Of a stretch of DNA of 28,896 nucleotides, positions 1-8,140 are shown in pieces. The notes under the pieces were generated by a model. It ran no database searches. It was not told the DNA's origin and saw only the letters and a program-made list of their open reading frames with translations. Each line of letters starts with the position of its first letter. The stretch's first letter is position 1. Both the position numbers and the translations under genes were made by a program. Source of the DNA: Bacteroidales bacterium (lineage in GTDB: Bacteria > Bacteroidota > Bacteroidia > Bacteroidales > WCHB1-69); contig JAFXPL010000124.1 in the NCBI GenBank assembly GCA_017527945.1, forward strand, positions 1-28,896. The letters run 5' to 3'.

Positions 1-270
1 GAAGAAGTCGGACTCCCAGTTGAGCTGCATCTCGACCAGGAAGGTCGCGCCGGCGGAGTCGGTGCAGTGCAGATCGACGATGCTGTCCTTGCGGGTTGGT
101 GTCTCGGGCATCAGTTCGGGCGGGAGGTATCGCAGGTCGGTGATGGTGCGGCCCTCCTCCAAGGGGAGGAAGGCGTTGAGCAGGCTGGCGGCGAGGTCGA
201 TGTGCTCGCCGAAGACCTTCCGGAAGGTGACGTCGGTCACGGGGCTGAAGTATTTGCAGTAGTTCTTCAT
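1..270 (-). CDS. Rpn family PD-(D/E)XK nuclease / putative transposase, 5' part
   Basis: Only the first 90 codons lie in the window; the gene runs off the left edge. The N-terminus (MKNYCKYFSP, then TDVTFRKVFG) is the typical opening of the Rpn/PDDEXK_2 family, which are recombination-promoting nucleases and putative transposases common in many copies in Bacteroidota. The start of the nuclease core is visible: an Asp in DSIVDLHC near residue 64-67, followed by the E-x-Q of VEMQ near residue 82. The ATG at 268-270 follows a good Bacteroidota promoter. Family assignment is by remembered motif pattern. Whether the gene is intact cannot be seen. Confidence 0.8.
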   Translation of the reverse strand, partial: MKNYCKYFSPVTDVTFRKVFGEHIDLAASLLNAFLPLEEGRTITDLRYLPPELMPETPTRKDSIVDLHCTDSAGATFLVEMQLNWESDFF

Positions 271-289
271 GACGACAAGTTTTAGGTTG

Positions 290-320
290 CAAAGATACAA
301 CGGAAAAACGCTGTTGTCAA
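290..320 (-). promoter_or_regulatory. Bacteroidota-type promoter of the Rpn nuclease gene
   Basis: Reading the minus strand, TTG at 320-318 is followed after 20 bases by TATCTTTG at 297-290. This matches the -33/-7 arrangement (TTTG, about 19-20 bases, TAnnTTTG) of the Bacteroidota housekeeping sigma factor. It lies 20 bases before the ATG of the nuclease gene. Confidence 0.7.
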
Positions 321-377
321 GGGTTTTGCGAAATTTTTCTGTTGTCTGTTAATCAGACTGTTGCAATGTTTGATTTA

Positions 378-397
378 ACAATTCGATTCGGAATTGT
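378..397. terminator. Possible weak hairpin downstream of the beta-mannosidase gene
   Basis: A perfect 7-bp inverted repeat (ACAATTC and GAATTGT, 6-base loop) lies about 50 bases past the 3' end of the minus-strand mannosidase gene. The stem is AT-rich and the T-tract is on the plus-strand side, so its value as a terminator of the mannosidase transcript is doubtful. The rest of 321-448 shows no gene. Confidence 0.25.
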
Positions 398-448
398 AAA
401 TTTTTGAGCGCGGGTTTCGCAGGATTTTAAGGCTGTTCGACGAAATCC

Positions 449-3040
449 TTAGTCTGCTAACCCTCTCACCTTGAATGTCGGTTCCTCGTCTAACAGCGGG
501 AACATGACCCGGACTTCCACCTCTTCGTTCGGCTTCAGGTCAAAGTAGTTGTCGAAAATGATGACAGGGTAGCCGTGGGTCTCCTCGATGAAAACCCCTT
601 TTTGCAACGTTTTGGCAGACAGTCGGATGGTGGCGTTGTGGTTGCCGTAGATGATCTTGGTTTGCAGGTCCCCTCGGTTGAGTTTTAACATCTTGGGCTT
701 CGCAAAATAGGTCAAGTATTGCAACTTTTCGCCTTTTTTGGGGGTGAAGAAGGCTTCCACATACACCTCGCCTGCGTTTTTGACCGATTTCGGCCGGGAA
801 ACGGTGACGGCTTTGATGCTGCTGCCGGCGGTTGCGCTCACGTTTACCGCGGCCGAATCAACCAACGTGCCGTCCATCTTGCGGATGGCCCAGACCAGCT
901 CGCCCGCGACGGTCTCGAAAGCGTCGTTGATGACGTACAGTTCGATGGAGTCCTGCGAGAGGCGCCTTGAAGCGATGGCGACGTTGGCGTAGAGGCTCGG
1001 TAGCGCGTAGTACAGTGCCTTCGGATGCCCGGCCACGTCGATGCAGCTCCAGGAGGCTACGGGCCAGCAGTCGTTGAGCTGCCAGAGGAGCGTGCCGCTG
1101 CACTTGTCGTGCTGGATGCGGTGTGCCTCGATGGCCTGCGCGATGCCGTCGCGCTGCACCAGCTGACTGATATAGACGAATTTTTCGAGATTGTTGGTGT
1201 CTTTGTAGCCGTAGAGGTCCTCCATCGCTTTCAGGATGATGGGTACCCCGCGGCCATGCTTCTGGTGGTTGCGCATAGACGGTGAGCGAAGATCGCGTTC
1301 GCCTTCAGGGATGAAGGCGTTCCAGAGGGCCATCTCAGGGTAGGCCTGGAAGCCGTACTCGGTCATGAAGCGGCCGGTCTTCTCCCACCATATCTCGAAG
1401 GGCAGCTCACCCCACCAGACCCCCCAATAGTGGCTGCAGCCGTGGGTGGTGCACTCAGGATGTCCCCAGCCGTAGGTCGGCGAGGAGTGCACGTAGTTGG
1501 GCTTGTGCATGTTTTCTGTGCAGACTCTCGGCAACAGCTTTTCGAAAAGTTGCTCGTAATCCTGGTACATCTTGGCGTATTGCAGGTCGGTATAGCCTAA
1601 CGCATCTTTCCAACCCCAGTCTTCCAAGCCGTTGTGCACCTCGTTGTTGCCGCACCATGTGGCAAGGCAGGCGTGATGGCGCAACCGTTTTACCTGCTCC
1701 GTCGCCTCCGCCTCCACATTGTCCATGAAGGCTTTGTCACCCGGGTAGATGTTGCAGGCGAACATGAAGTCTTGCCACACGAGGATGCCCAGGTAGTCGC
1801 AGAGCTCGTAGAAATCATCATGCTCGTACAAACCGCCGCCCCAAACCCGTAACATGTTCATGTTTGCGTCTTTGGCCTGCCGAATCAACTCGTCGTAGCG
1901 TTCTTATCCCTCGCTGCGGGCGAGCGTGCCCGGGTACGAAGAAGCCGGAATCCAGTCGGCACCGCGCATGAAAAGCGGTCGGCCGTTGACGATGAACTGG
2001 AACGATTCGCCGATGCTGTCTCGCTTCTGGACGAGCTCCACTGTACGCAGTCCGTGGGTGTGCGTGATGTCGTTGTCAACACGGCTATCCTTGACCGTAA
2101 AGTAATAGAGGTGGGGTTCGCCTGCGCCGTTCGGCCACCACAACTTGGGATTCTCGATGGTCACGGGGATGACCACTTTGTTGTTGCCCTTGTGCAGTCT
2201 CGCCTTGTACTGGATTTCCTGACTGTAGTCATCCATGTCGGTGATAGTCAGCAAAAGATTGGTGGTCAGCTTTTTCTCTGCTTGGATTTCCACTTCCACC
2301 TCTGAAATCCAGGGTCTGTTCGCATCGAGAGAGGGCTCGGTGTCTTTGACATAGAAGTCGTTGATTTTCATATCGTTCCAAGACTCGATATAGACATCCT
2401 TCCAGATGCCGCAGGTGTTGAGCTTCGGCCCCCAGTCCCAACCGCTCTCGTACTGCGCCTTGCGGGTGAAGACGCGGTTGTCGGGGAGCTTGTACGGCAA
2501 CTTCGATGCCGCAATGCTGTCGAACGGGGCGGAGGGCAGGAAACGGACGCGAAGTTCGTTCCCCACTTCGTCCAGTTTTTCGGGCATCGGAAAGCGCCAG
2601 GTGCGGAACATGTTGTTGGTCAGCGAATCTCCGGTCGTTGCCACCAAGCGTGTTCCGTTGATATAGACTTCCGCGTAAGTGTCCAATCCCTCAAACACTA
2701 ACTCGTTGTGTGCGAATGTTTTGCCATGTCCGCAGCTTTTGTCGAAGTGGACAACGTATTCCCAAACGCTGTCGGACACCCACTGCACTTTCGATTCGTT
2801 GTCGCCGTAGAACGGGTCGGGAATCAGCTTGTTGGCGAGCAGGTCGTCGTGGATGTTGCCCGGTACGGTAGCAGGATGTTCGTTGAATATCTCGCCTTGA
2901 AGGCGGACTTTCCACTCGTTGTTTAGGCATCCGTGCTGCGAATTGAGATAACGGCGCTCGTAGCCGGTGCGGGTGTTGGTGTGGCAACCGGCGAGAAGGA
3001 CGACGGCGAGGACGAGGATGGGGATATGCGCTTTTTTCAT
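449..3040 (-). pseudogene. GH2 family beta-mannosidase lipoprotein, interrupted by one in-frame TAA
   Basis: Read through one stop, this is a full-length (about 863 residues) GH2 beta-mannosidase, which removes beta-mannose from the non-reducing ends of glycans. The N-terminus is a lipoprotein signal with lipobox LAGC. A sugar-binding domain, an Ig-like domain and the start of the barrel follow (FMRGADWIPASSYPG). The reading frame then meets TAA at 1904-1906 (codon 379) and continues in the same frame with ERYDEL and NMNMLRVWGGG. Both expected catalytic glutamates lie after the stop: the acid/base in WCGNNE (about E468) and the nucleophile in TEYGFQ (about E562). The upstream fragment alone therefore cannot be catalytic. 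The rest of the gene is well preserved, so the break is recent, or a sequencing or assembly error. No clear promoter is visible in the 70 bases before it, so it may be read from the upstream transporter operon. Confidence 0.85.
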
Positions 3041-3110
3041 AATGCTTTTTCTTGATGGCTGGTTATCGTTGTTTTCGCGTCATTAAATAATCGTTTTAGA
3101 CAGGCAGAGG

Positions 3111-4196
3111 TCAGACAATCACCTTCACCCTGAACCCCAGTTTCGTGGGCTCTTCGATAATCTCGCGCGAGAGGTCGCGGATTTCGTCTATCGTGTGCGG
3201 GTCGCAGCCGTCTGCCCGCAAGGGGGAGGTTGCCAGGTCTTTAACCATGAAATCCAAGGACACGAGCTCGTGCTGTTCGCTGTAGGAGATGCGCACCGTC
3301 AGGGGGCGGTAGTGTGCCATGACGGACAGTACCATCTTGTCGGTGATTTGCCGTATATTGTCGATTTTCTCGGCGAAGTTGTATTTTTGGCAGAAACGCA
3401 TCATTTGCGCGTGCATTTCCATCATGTCGAATGCGGGGCCCTGGATCTCGAACAGCTGCTTGTAGATGCGCTGCACGAAAGCCTTGGTGGCGCTGTGGAC
3501 AGGGTGTTCGAAAATCTGCTCCGGCGTGCCGTCCTCGTGGATGCCCCCGTCGTACATGAAGAAGATGCGGGAGCAGACGTCGTGGGCGAACTTGAGCTTG
3601 TGGGTGACGATAAGCATGGTCATCCCTTCTTTCGCTAACTGTCGGATGACGCTCATCACCTCGCCGACCATGGAGGGGTCGAGGGCGGAGAGCGGTTCAT
3701 CGAAGAGCATCACCTCGGGCTGCATGACTAACGAGCGGGCGATGGCGACGCGCTGCCGCTGGCCGCCGGCCAGATCGGAAGGCATGGCGTTGCACCGGTC
3801 GTCAAGCCCCACCTTGTGGAGCATGGCCATCGCCTCCTTTTCCGCCTCCGAACGGCTTAGCCCTTTCAGCTTCATAGGCGCAAGGGTGAGGTTTTCCAGC
3901 ACGTTGAGATGGTCGAACAGGTTGAAGGACTGGAACACCATACCCATGCGCTGCCGCAACTTGTTGATCGGGTAGCCCTTTGATAGGATGTTTTGGTTCT
4001 CAAAATAGATTTCGCCTGTCGTGGGGGGCGTCATCAGGTTGAGAGTTTGCAGGAAAGTGCTCTTGCCCGTTCCGGAAGGACCGATGATGCCGATCACTTC
4101 ACCCCGGTGGATTTCACAGTTGACATCCTTCAGCACCTCGTGGAGGCTGCCGTCGGGGTTGATGAATATTTTGGAAAGGTGTTTGACCGTAATCAT
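3111..4196 (-). CDS. Polar-amino-acid-type ABC importer ATPase with C-terminal extension
   Basis: This 361-residue protein is a GlnQ/HisP-type ATPase, the cytoplasmic motor for the permease encoded just upstream. Walker A is GPSGTGKS (39-46), the Q-loop VFQSF (87-91), the signature LAGGQ (142-146), Walker B VMLFDEP (162-168) and the H-loop His199. The usual family length is about 240-250 residues. Here some 110 residues follow, predicted as helix-helix-strand-strand-helix-strand and ending GFRVKVIV. This tail is shared with the ATPase part of the 10115-12910 gene and resembles a degenerate RsbW-type fold (see findings). The ATG at 4194-4196 overlaps the upstream TGA as ATGA, which fixes the start and indicates translational coupling. 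The reading frame stays open further upstream, but there it is antisense or out-of-frame noise. Confidence 0.9.
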   Translation of the reverse strand: MITVKHLSKIFINPDGSLHEVLKDVNCEIHRGEVIGIIGPSGTGKSTFLQTLNLMTPPTTGEIYFENQNILSKGYPINKLRQRMGMVFQSFNLFDHLNVLENLTLAPMKLKGLSRSEAEKEAMAMLHKVGLDDRCNAMPSDLAGGQRQRVAIARSLVMQPEVMLFDEPLSALDPSMVGEVMSVIRQLAKEGMTMLIVTHKLKFAHDVCSRIFFMYDGGIHEDGTPEQIFEHPVHSATKAFVQRIYKQLFEIQGPAFDMMEMHAQMMRFCQKYNFAEKIDNIRQITDKMVLSVMAHYRPLTVRISYSEQHELVSLDFMVKDLATSPLRADGCDPHTIDEIRDLSREIIEEPTKLGFRVKVIV

Positions 4197-5665
4197 ATTG
4201 TTGTGGCTATTTTGAAAAGAAAGTCGAGGAGTTTGCCCATCAGCCAGGCCAGGATGAAATAGATGATGGTGATGAGAAACAGCGGGAAGACGGCTTCGAA
4301 GGTGCGTGCGCGAATCATGTCGCATGCGCGGGTGAGGTCCTGGATGGCCAAATACCCGACCACCGAGGTGTTCTTGATGAGCGACACGGCCTCGCTCTTG
4401 TACTGCGGGCGGATGTCCTTCAAGGCTTGCGGACCGGTGATGTAGCGGAGAATCTGCGCCGGGGTGAACCCGAGCGCCAGTCCCGCTTTGTAGGTGTTTT
4501 CGCCGATGGCCGTGATGGCGTTGTCCATCATGTTGGCGAATGTGGATGCGAACGTCATGGAGAAGGCCACCACGGCCACCGCCACGCTGTTGACGCCCAC
4601 CAGCACGATGTAGAAGAGGATCATCAGCAGCACCACCAAGGGAATGCCTTTGAGAATGCTGGAATACATTTTGGCCGTCGTGATCATCCATTTGCGGTGG
4701 CTTCTCCGCATGGCTAACAGGCCTATGCCGAGCATGCTGCCGAAGAGCAGCGAGAGCAGGGTGATTTCGATCGTCACCCAAAGTCCCTTCGCCAAAAACA
4801 GCCACCGGTTCTCCACCAGCAAGTTGCTGTTGACCGAGCCTTTGATGTCTGACATGTCGGGAACACTTCTCCCTTTCTCCGCCGACTTGTCCACGATGAA
4901 ATAGGCGCCGTAGCCGTAGTAGTAGGTGTCGGTGAGGGCGAGTAACCGTTGCCGCTCCTGCGTGGCGAAAAGCATGCCGCCGGCGATGTCGATGCTTCCG
5001 GACTGGAGTGCGGGTACCAGCGCGGAGAAGTCGAAGAGCCGGTATTCGACCGGGCGGCCGATGTACTCGCCGAAGCGGTTCAGGATTTCGATTTCAAATC
5101 CGTACCAGTCGTGGCCGATCATATAGGAGATGGGGGCGGTGGTGTAGTAGGTGCCCACCACGATTGGCTCGCCGGGCAAAGAGTCGCTGGTTTCGGGCAT
5201 GGGGACCTTCGCGTAGTCGATGGCCTCCATCCATTTGCCCGTGATCTCAAGCAGCTCCCCGGAGGCTTTCAGCTTTGAAAGGAATTCGTTGAACTTGTTC
5301 ACCAAATCTATGTTCGACTTGGCGCAGGCGAAGGCGCACGGGTAACTCTTCTCGGTGCGGAAGGCAATCTTGATTCCGTTCTTGCGGAGCAGCGAGTCGG
5401 AAAGGCTCACTTCGTCATACAGGATGGCGTCGATGCGGCCTTTGTGGAGCGAGGCGATCAGGTCGGGCAGGGTGGGCTGGCGCACGATACGGAAGTAGCT
5501 GTTGCCGGCCATGTCGATTTCAAAGCTGGAGCCCGTCAGCGTGCCCACCACTTTGCCGTTCAGGTCTTCAATCGTGGTGATTTCTTTGTCGGCGGGTTGT
5601 TGTTCTTCCTTCTTTTCGCATGCAATGAAGCAGAGGACGATAAATAGGAAAAGTAATTTTTTCAT
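4193..5665 (-). CDS. ABC importer fusion: lipoprotein substrate-binding module plus permease
   Basis: This 490-residue protein opens with a lipoprotein signal (lipobox FIAC, Cys16). Residues 30-147 match the second lobe and C-terminal helix of an SBP_bac_3 amino-acid-binding protein (TIEDLNGKVVG to GKWM). Residues 167-260 match the first lobe (IVVGTYY, GFEIEILNRFGE, LVPALQSGSIDI, TQERQRLLALTDTYYY). The lobes are thus in reversed order compared with ordinary binding proteins. Residues 285-490 are a HisM/GlnP-type permease with about five membrane segments and an EAA-like loop around 392-414 (KAGLALGFTPAQILRYI). The gene overlaps the ATPase gene by 4 bases and starts 15 bases after the HD hydrolase gene. 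Amino acid is the likely substrate class by family, but specificity cannot be read. Confidence 0.88.
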   Translation of the reverse strand: MKKLLFLFIVLCFIACEKKEEQQPADKEITTIEDLNGKVVGTLTGSSFEIDMAGNSYFRIVRQPTLPDLIASLHKGRIDAILYDEVSLSDSLLRKNGIKIAFRTEKSYPCAFACAKSNIDLVNKFNEFLSKLKASGELLEITGKWMEAIDYAKVPMPETSDSLPGEPIVVGTYYTTAPISYMIGHDWYGFEIEILNRFGEYIGRPVEYRLFDFSALVPALQSGSIDIAGGMLFATQERQRLLALTDTYYYGYGAYFIVDKSAEKGRSVPDMSDIKGSVNSNLLVENRWLFLAKGLWVTIEITLLSLLFGSMLGIGLLAMRRSHRKWMITTAKMYSSILKGIPLVVLLMILFYIVLVGVNSVAVAVVAFSMTFASTFANMMDNAITAIGENTYKAGLALGFTPAQILRYITGPQALKDIRPQYKSEAVSLIKNTSVVGYLAIQDLTRACDMIRARTFEAVFPLFLITIIYFILAWLMGKLLDFLFKIATTI

Positions 5666-5680
5666 GCGGGCGGGATTGGG

Positions 5681-6262
5681 TTAACGGGATTCGTTTTCAG
5701 GGCCGAAGGTTGCCTCTAACAAGGAGAGGAACTCCTGGTAGGGGAGGGTGCCGTCCAGGTCTGCCAGCGCCACTGCGAGGTTCCGGTAGTACCAGGCTAC
5801 ATCCTCCATGCCGTTGGGTGCGCTGAAGCGTTGCCAAAGCCGGTCGCCGATCTGCCTGTAGTCGTGGGCGATGGCACGGAGATTGGAGAGTTTGTCGCCG
5901 ATGGCTACCACTTTGCAGTCGTAAGGGGCGGACGCGAGGAGATCGACCTGTGCCTGCCTGCGGACGCGCCACGGGGTGCCCTTGGGCAGCGGGGCGGTCT
6001 CGTGCTGCACGAGCGTGGCCACTCTTGCGCCGAAGCGTTCGCGAATCTGTTCCAGTGTCGCGTCGGTGTCCTCCACGGTGTCGTGCAGGATGGCGGCGGC
6101 CAGCATCTCGGGGTCGGAGGTGACGGTGGCCACAATGGCGGCGGCCTCCATGGGGTGTATGATGTAGGGGAAGTTTTTCCCGCGCCGCTCTGTGCCGCTG
6201 TGCGCGTCGGTGGCAAACTTCACGGCCTCGTCGAAAAGTCGGGTGTCAAGGGGATTGTTCAT
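5681..6262 (-). CDS. Small HD-domain alarmone hydrolase (MESH1/SpoT-hydrolase-like)
   Basis: The product is 193 residues, the size of single-domain MESH1-type enzymes, which remove the 3'-pyrophosphate of (p)ppGpp. Metal and active-site signature residues of the SpoT hydrolase domain are visible: RRGKNFPYIIHP with His36, ILHDTVEDT with His60, Asp61, Glu64 and Asp65, and GDKLSNLR with Asp123. The start ATG (6260-6262) lies only 5 bases after the stop of the RelA-like gene. The open frame extends further upstream, but that part is out of frame with the RelA-like gene and was discarded. The pairing with a synthetase-type gene supports an alarmone role. The substrate is still inferred from family, since HD proteins of this kind can also act on NADPH or other nucleotides. 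Confidence 0.85.
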   Translation of the reverse strand: MNNPLDTRLFDEAVKFATDAHSGTERRGKNFPYIIHPMEAAAIVATVTSDPEMLAAAILHDTVEDTDATLEQIRERFGARVATLVQHETAPLPKGTPWRVRRQAQVDLLASAPYDCKVVAIGDKLSNLRAIAHDYRQIGDRLWQRFSAPNGMEDVAWYYRNLAVALADLDGTLPYQEFLSLLEATFGPENESR

Positions 6263-6267
6263 GATGG

Positions 6268-7347
6268 TTATAGGAGGTTGATTTGTTTCGCTTGCCCATA
6301 GACGCGTGCCGCGCGGGCTTTGTTGTAGTCGTTCTCGCCGTAGAGGGCGTTGAAAAGGAGTACCAGCCCGGCCTCGCCGAACCCCTGCTTCAGGATATAG
6401 ACGATGCAGAGGTTCTGGAGCGCCACCGACTTGGCCAGGATGTCGAGCCCGGTGCCGGCCAGCTGGATGAGCGCCAGCTGGTAGGCGCTGTCGCTGTTCT
6501 CGTTGCGCATTCTGACAATGTCGCCGATGGTCTTCATGTCCATCTCGCGGAACACGTTGTAGTAGGGCATGAGGCTGTCCTCGTAAATCTCGGCCTGGTT
6601 GATGGCCGCTATCTTGTCGGTGAGGCGCTTGAAGGGGTTCACGGCAAGGAAGCTGCGGAAGGTGTCGCCGTTGAGCGGCACTTCGTCGAAGTTCCCGCTC
6701 GCCACGAGCGACTGGACGTTGCGGCGGTAGGTGTTGATCTCCTTGCGGATATGGGTGAACTGCTCGTCCGCCAGCTCCAGCATCCCGGCCAAGCGGCTCA
6801 TGCTCCGCTGGTACTCGGTTGGGATCTCGACAGCGCTTTTGTACCCCATGTCGTGGTACATGTTGGCCCAAACATGCTGCAGCGTGCTGCGCATCTGGAG
6901 CTCGAAGCGGATCTGGTTCAGCTCCGGCATGTCAGGGTCGTGGAACAGCGCCTTCGGGATGCGGCAGATATAGTGGAGCGACATGTAGCCGAAGCGGTCG
7001 AACTCCAGCATCTTGCGCTTATCGACCGAGTTCTCCCAGTCGATCTCGAACAGCTGCTCCGCCAGCGCCGAAATGATATCGACCTCGTCGCTGAAAAAGG
7101 TGATGATGCGGACGCCGAGGATGTCGGTGATGTCGGAGAGACCGTGGTATTTGAACCCTTTCAGCTCCAGTTTCCCGATGAGGCTGTCCTCGGTTTTGAT
7201 GCGTGCCTCCATGCCAGCCACGACTATCTGGTTGCTGTCGAGGCGTTTGCGCAAGCATTCCAGCACCACCGTCTTGGCGCTCTCAAAGAGCGGTAATTTT
7301 TCGTGATACTCGTCGAGTATCATCTCGCAATGCAGGTCGAGTTTCAT
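6268..7347 (-). CDS. RelA/SpoT-type nucleotide pyrophosphotransferase (small alarmone synthetase-like)
   Basis: The protein is 359 residues. Residues about 40-175 carry the RelA/SpoT synthetase pattern: ARIKTEDSLIGKL (48-60), DITDILGVRII (72-82), DRFGYMSLHY (117-126) and FELQMRSTLQHVWANMYHD (148-166), which includes the catalytic-type Glu and the HxW helix. It lacks the HD, TGS and ACT domains of long Rel enzymes. The remaining 180 residues are mostly helical and unlike any domain I recognise. I chose ATG 7345-7347. A TTG ten codons upstream would also open the frame, but it overlaps the end of the STAS gene. A separate HD hydrolase follows 5 bases downstream. Expected activity is transfer of pyrophosphate from ATP to GDP/GTP; a toxSAS-type variant is possible. 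Confidence 0.87.
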   Translation of the reverse strand: MKLDLHCEMILDEYHEKLPLFESAKTVVLECLRKRLDSNQIVVAGMEARIKTEDSLIGKLELKGFKYHGLSDITDILGVRIITFFSDEVDIISALAEQLFEIDWENSVDKRKMLEFDRFGYMSLHYICRIPKALFHDPDMPELNQIRFELQMRSTLQHVWANMYHDMGYKSAVEIPTEYQRSMSRLAGMLELADEQFTHIRKEINTYRRNVQSLVASGNFDEVPLNGDTFRSFLAVNPFKRLTDKIAAINQAEIYEDSLMPYYNVFREMDMKTIGDIVRMRNENSDSAYQLALIQLAGTGLDILAKSVALQNLCIVYILKQGFGEAGLVLLFNALYGENDYNKARAARVYGQAKQINLL

Positions 7348-7369
7348 GAAACTTCTAATTGATGTGATG

Positions 7370-7681
7370 CTATACAATCGTGATGATGTTCGAGAACCCG
7401 GTGATGTCGAACACCTCTTTCACCTGGGGGTTCATGTTCCGCATCACCAGCTTCCCTTTGTGCGCCATGGCGCTCTTCTGCATCATCAGGAAGATGCGGA
7501 GCCCCTGCGAGGATGTGTAGGTCAGGTTCGTGCAGTCGATGTCGATGTCCAGGCCCTCCGCCTGCATGAGCGGGTTGACGGCCTCCAGAAACTGATCGGC
7601 GTTGGAGGTGTCGATCCGTCCGTCTAACGTCACGAATGTTTTGCCATTTTCTTGGTTTATGGAGAGATTCATGTTTTCCAT
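7370..7681 (-). CDS. STAS-domain anti-sigma factor antagonist (RsbV/SpoIIAA-like)
   Basis: This 103-residue protein is a single STAS domain, the phospho-switch of partner-switching systems. The N-terminal strands (FVTLDGRIDT) and the phospho-Ser loop TSSQGLR (Ser57/Ser58) are present. A kinase of the RsbW type would phosphorylate this serine, and an RsbU-type phosphatase would reverse it; both genes lie directly upstream. Spacing to the anti-sigma gene is 27 bases, and to the RelA-like start 22 bases. The ATG at 7679-7681 is used; a second Met at residue 4 is possible. Confidence 0.92.
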   Translation of the reverse strand: MENMNLSINQENGKTFVTLDGRIDTSNADQFLEAVNPLMQAEGLDIDIDCTNLTYTSSQGLRIFLMMQKSAMAHKGKLVMRNMNPQVKEVFDITGFSNIITIV

Positions 7682-7708
7682 ATTTCTTGCAAGTCTTAGG
7701 TTTTGTGA

Positions 7709-8119
7709 TTATCTTTTTTGTATTTTTTTGGTCATGGTGAGCACGTTGTTGCCGTCCTCGTAGCGGTAGCGGATGCTGTCCATCATCTTCTTGCAGAGGA
7801 AGATGCCGAGTCCGCCGATATTGCGTTCTTCTGCGGGCAGAAGGGTGTCGGGGTCTTCCATCTCCAAGGGGTTGAACGGCACTCCGGCGTCGCGGAGCTC
7901 GATGGTGAGCACGAGCGTGTCCTGGTCAAGGTTGGTGCCGGCTTCAAGCCACCCGATGCCGCCGTCGTAGGCATAGCGCACCACGTTCTCCACGGCCTCC
8001 TCGATGGACAGGCGCAGTTTGAACCGTAGCTCCTCGTCGTCGGGAATGTCCGGGGAAGACATCAGGAACTCAATGATCTCGCTGCTTTTGTCCTTGATAG
8101 GGTTAAAACGTTTCTTCAT
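7709..8119 (-). CDS. Anti-sigma factor serine kinase (RsbW-like, HATPase_c_2)
   Basis: The 136-residue protein matches the RsbW/SpoIIAB family: an ATP-dependent serine kinase that binds either its client (classically a sigma factor) or the STAS antagonist. The N-box helix is IEEAVENVVRYAY with Glu41 and Asn45. The G1 box is DAGVPFNP (77-84) and the G2 box GGLGIFL (102-108). All ATP-binding boxes look intact. It lies 21 bases after the phosphatase gene. No sigma factor or other client gene is present in the cluster, so the output is encoded elsewhere or is not a sigma factor. Confidence 0.92.
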   Translation of the reverse strand: MKKRFNPIKDKSSEIIEFLMSSPDIPDDEELRFKLRLSIEEAVENVVRYAYDGGIGWLEAGTNLDQDTLVLTIELRDAGVPFNPLEMEDPDTLLPAEERNIGGLGIFLCKKMMDSIRYRYEDGNNVLTMTKKIQKR

Positions 8120-8140
8120 ATTTGTAATGGATTTAATGGG

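Noticed and set aside
1..270. Complete insertion sequence at the left edge
   Set aside because: Only the 5' end of an Rpn-type gene is present, with no terminal inverted repeats or target duplication visible.
1904..1906. Programmed stop-codon recoding in the beta-mannosidase
   Set aside because: The codon is TAA, which is not known to be read as an amino acid in this phylum and is used as a normal stop by neighbouring genes. No recoding structure was evident.
4197..4805. In-frame upstream extension of the transporter ATPase (would make 564 residues)
   Set aside because: It runs out of frame through the well-supported permease gene, and the translated part has no family likeness. The ATGA overlap gives a natural start at 4196.
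6263..6871. In-frame upstream extension of the HD hydrolase (would make 396 residues)
   Set aside because: The added part overlaps the RelA-like gene in another frame and has an Arg/Pro-rich shadow composition; family length fits the start at 6262.
6283..7296. Plus-strand 337-residue frame
   Set aside because: Antisense shadow of the RelA-like gene with no recognisable motif and with composition typical of a GC-rich antisense frame.
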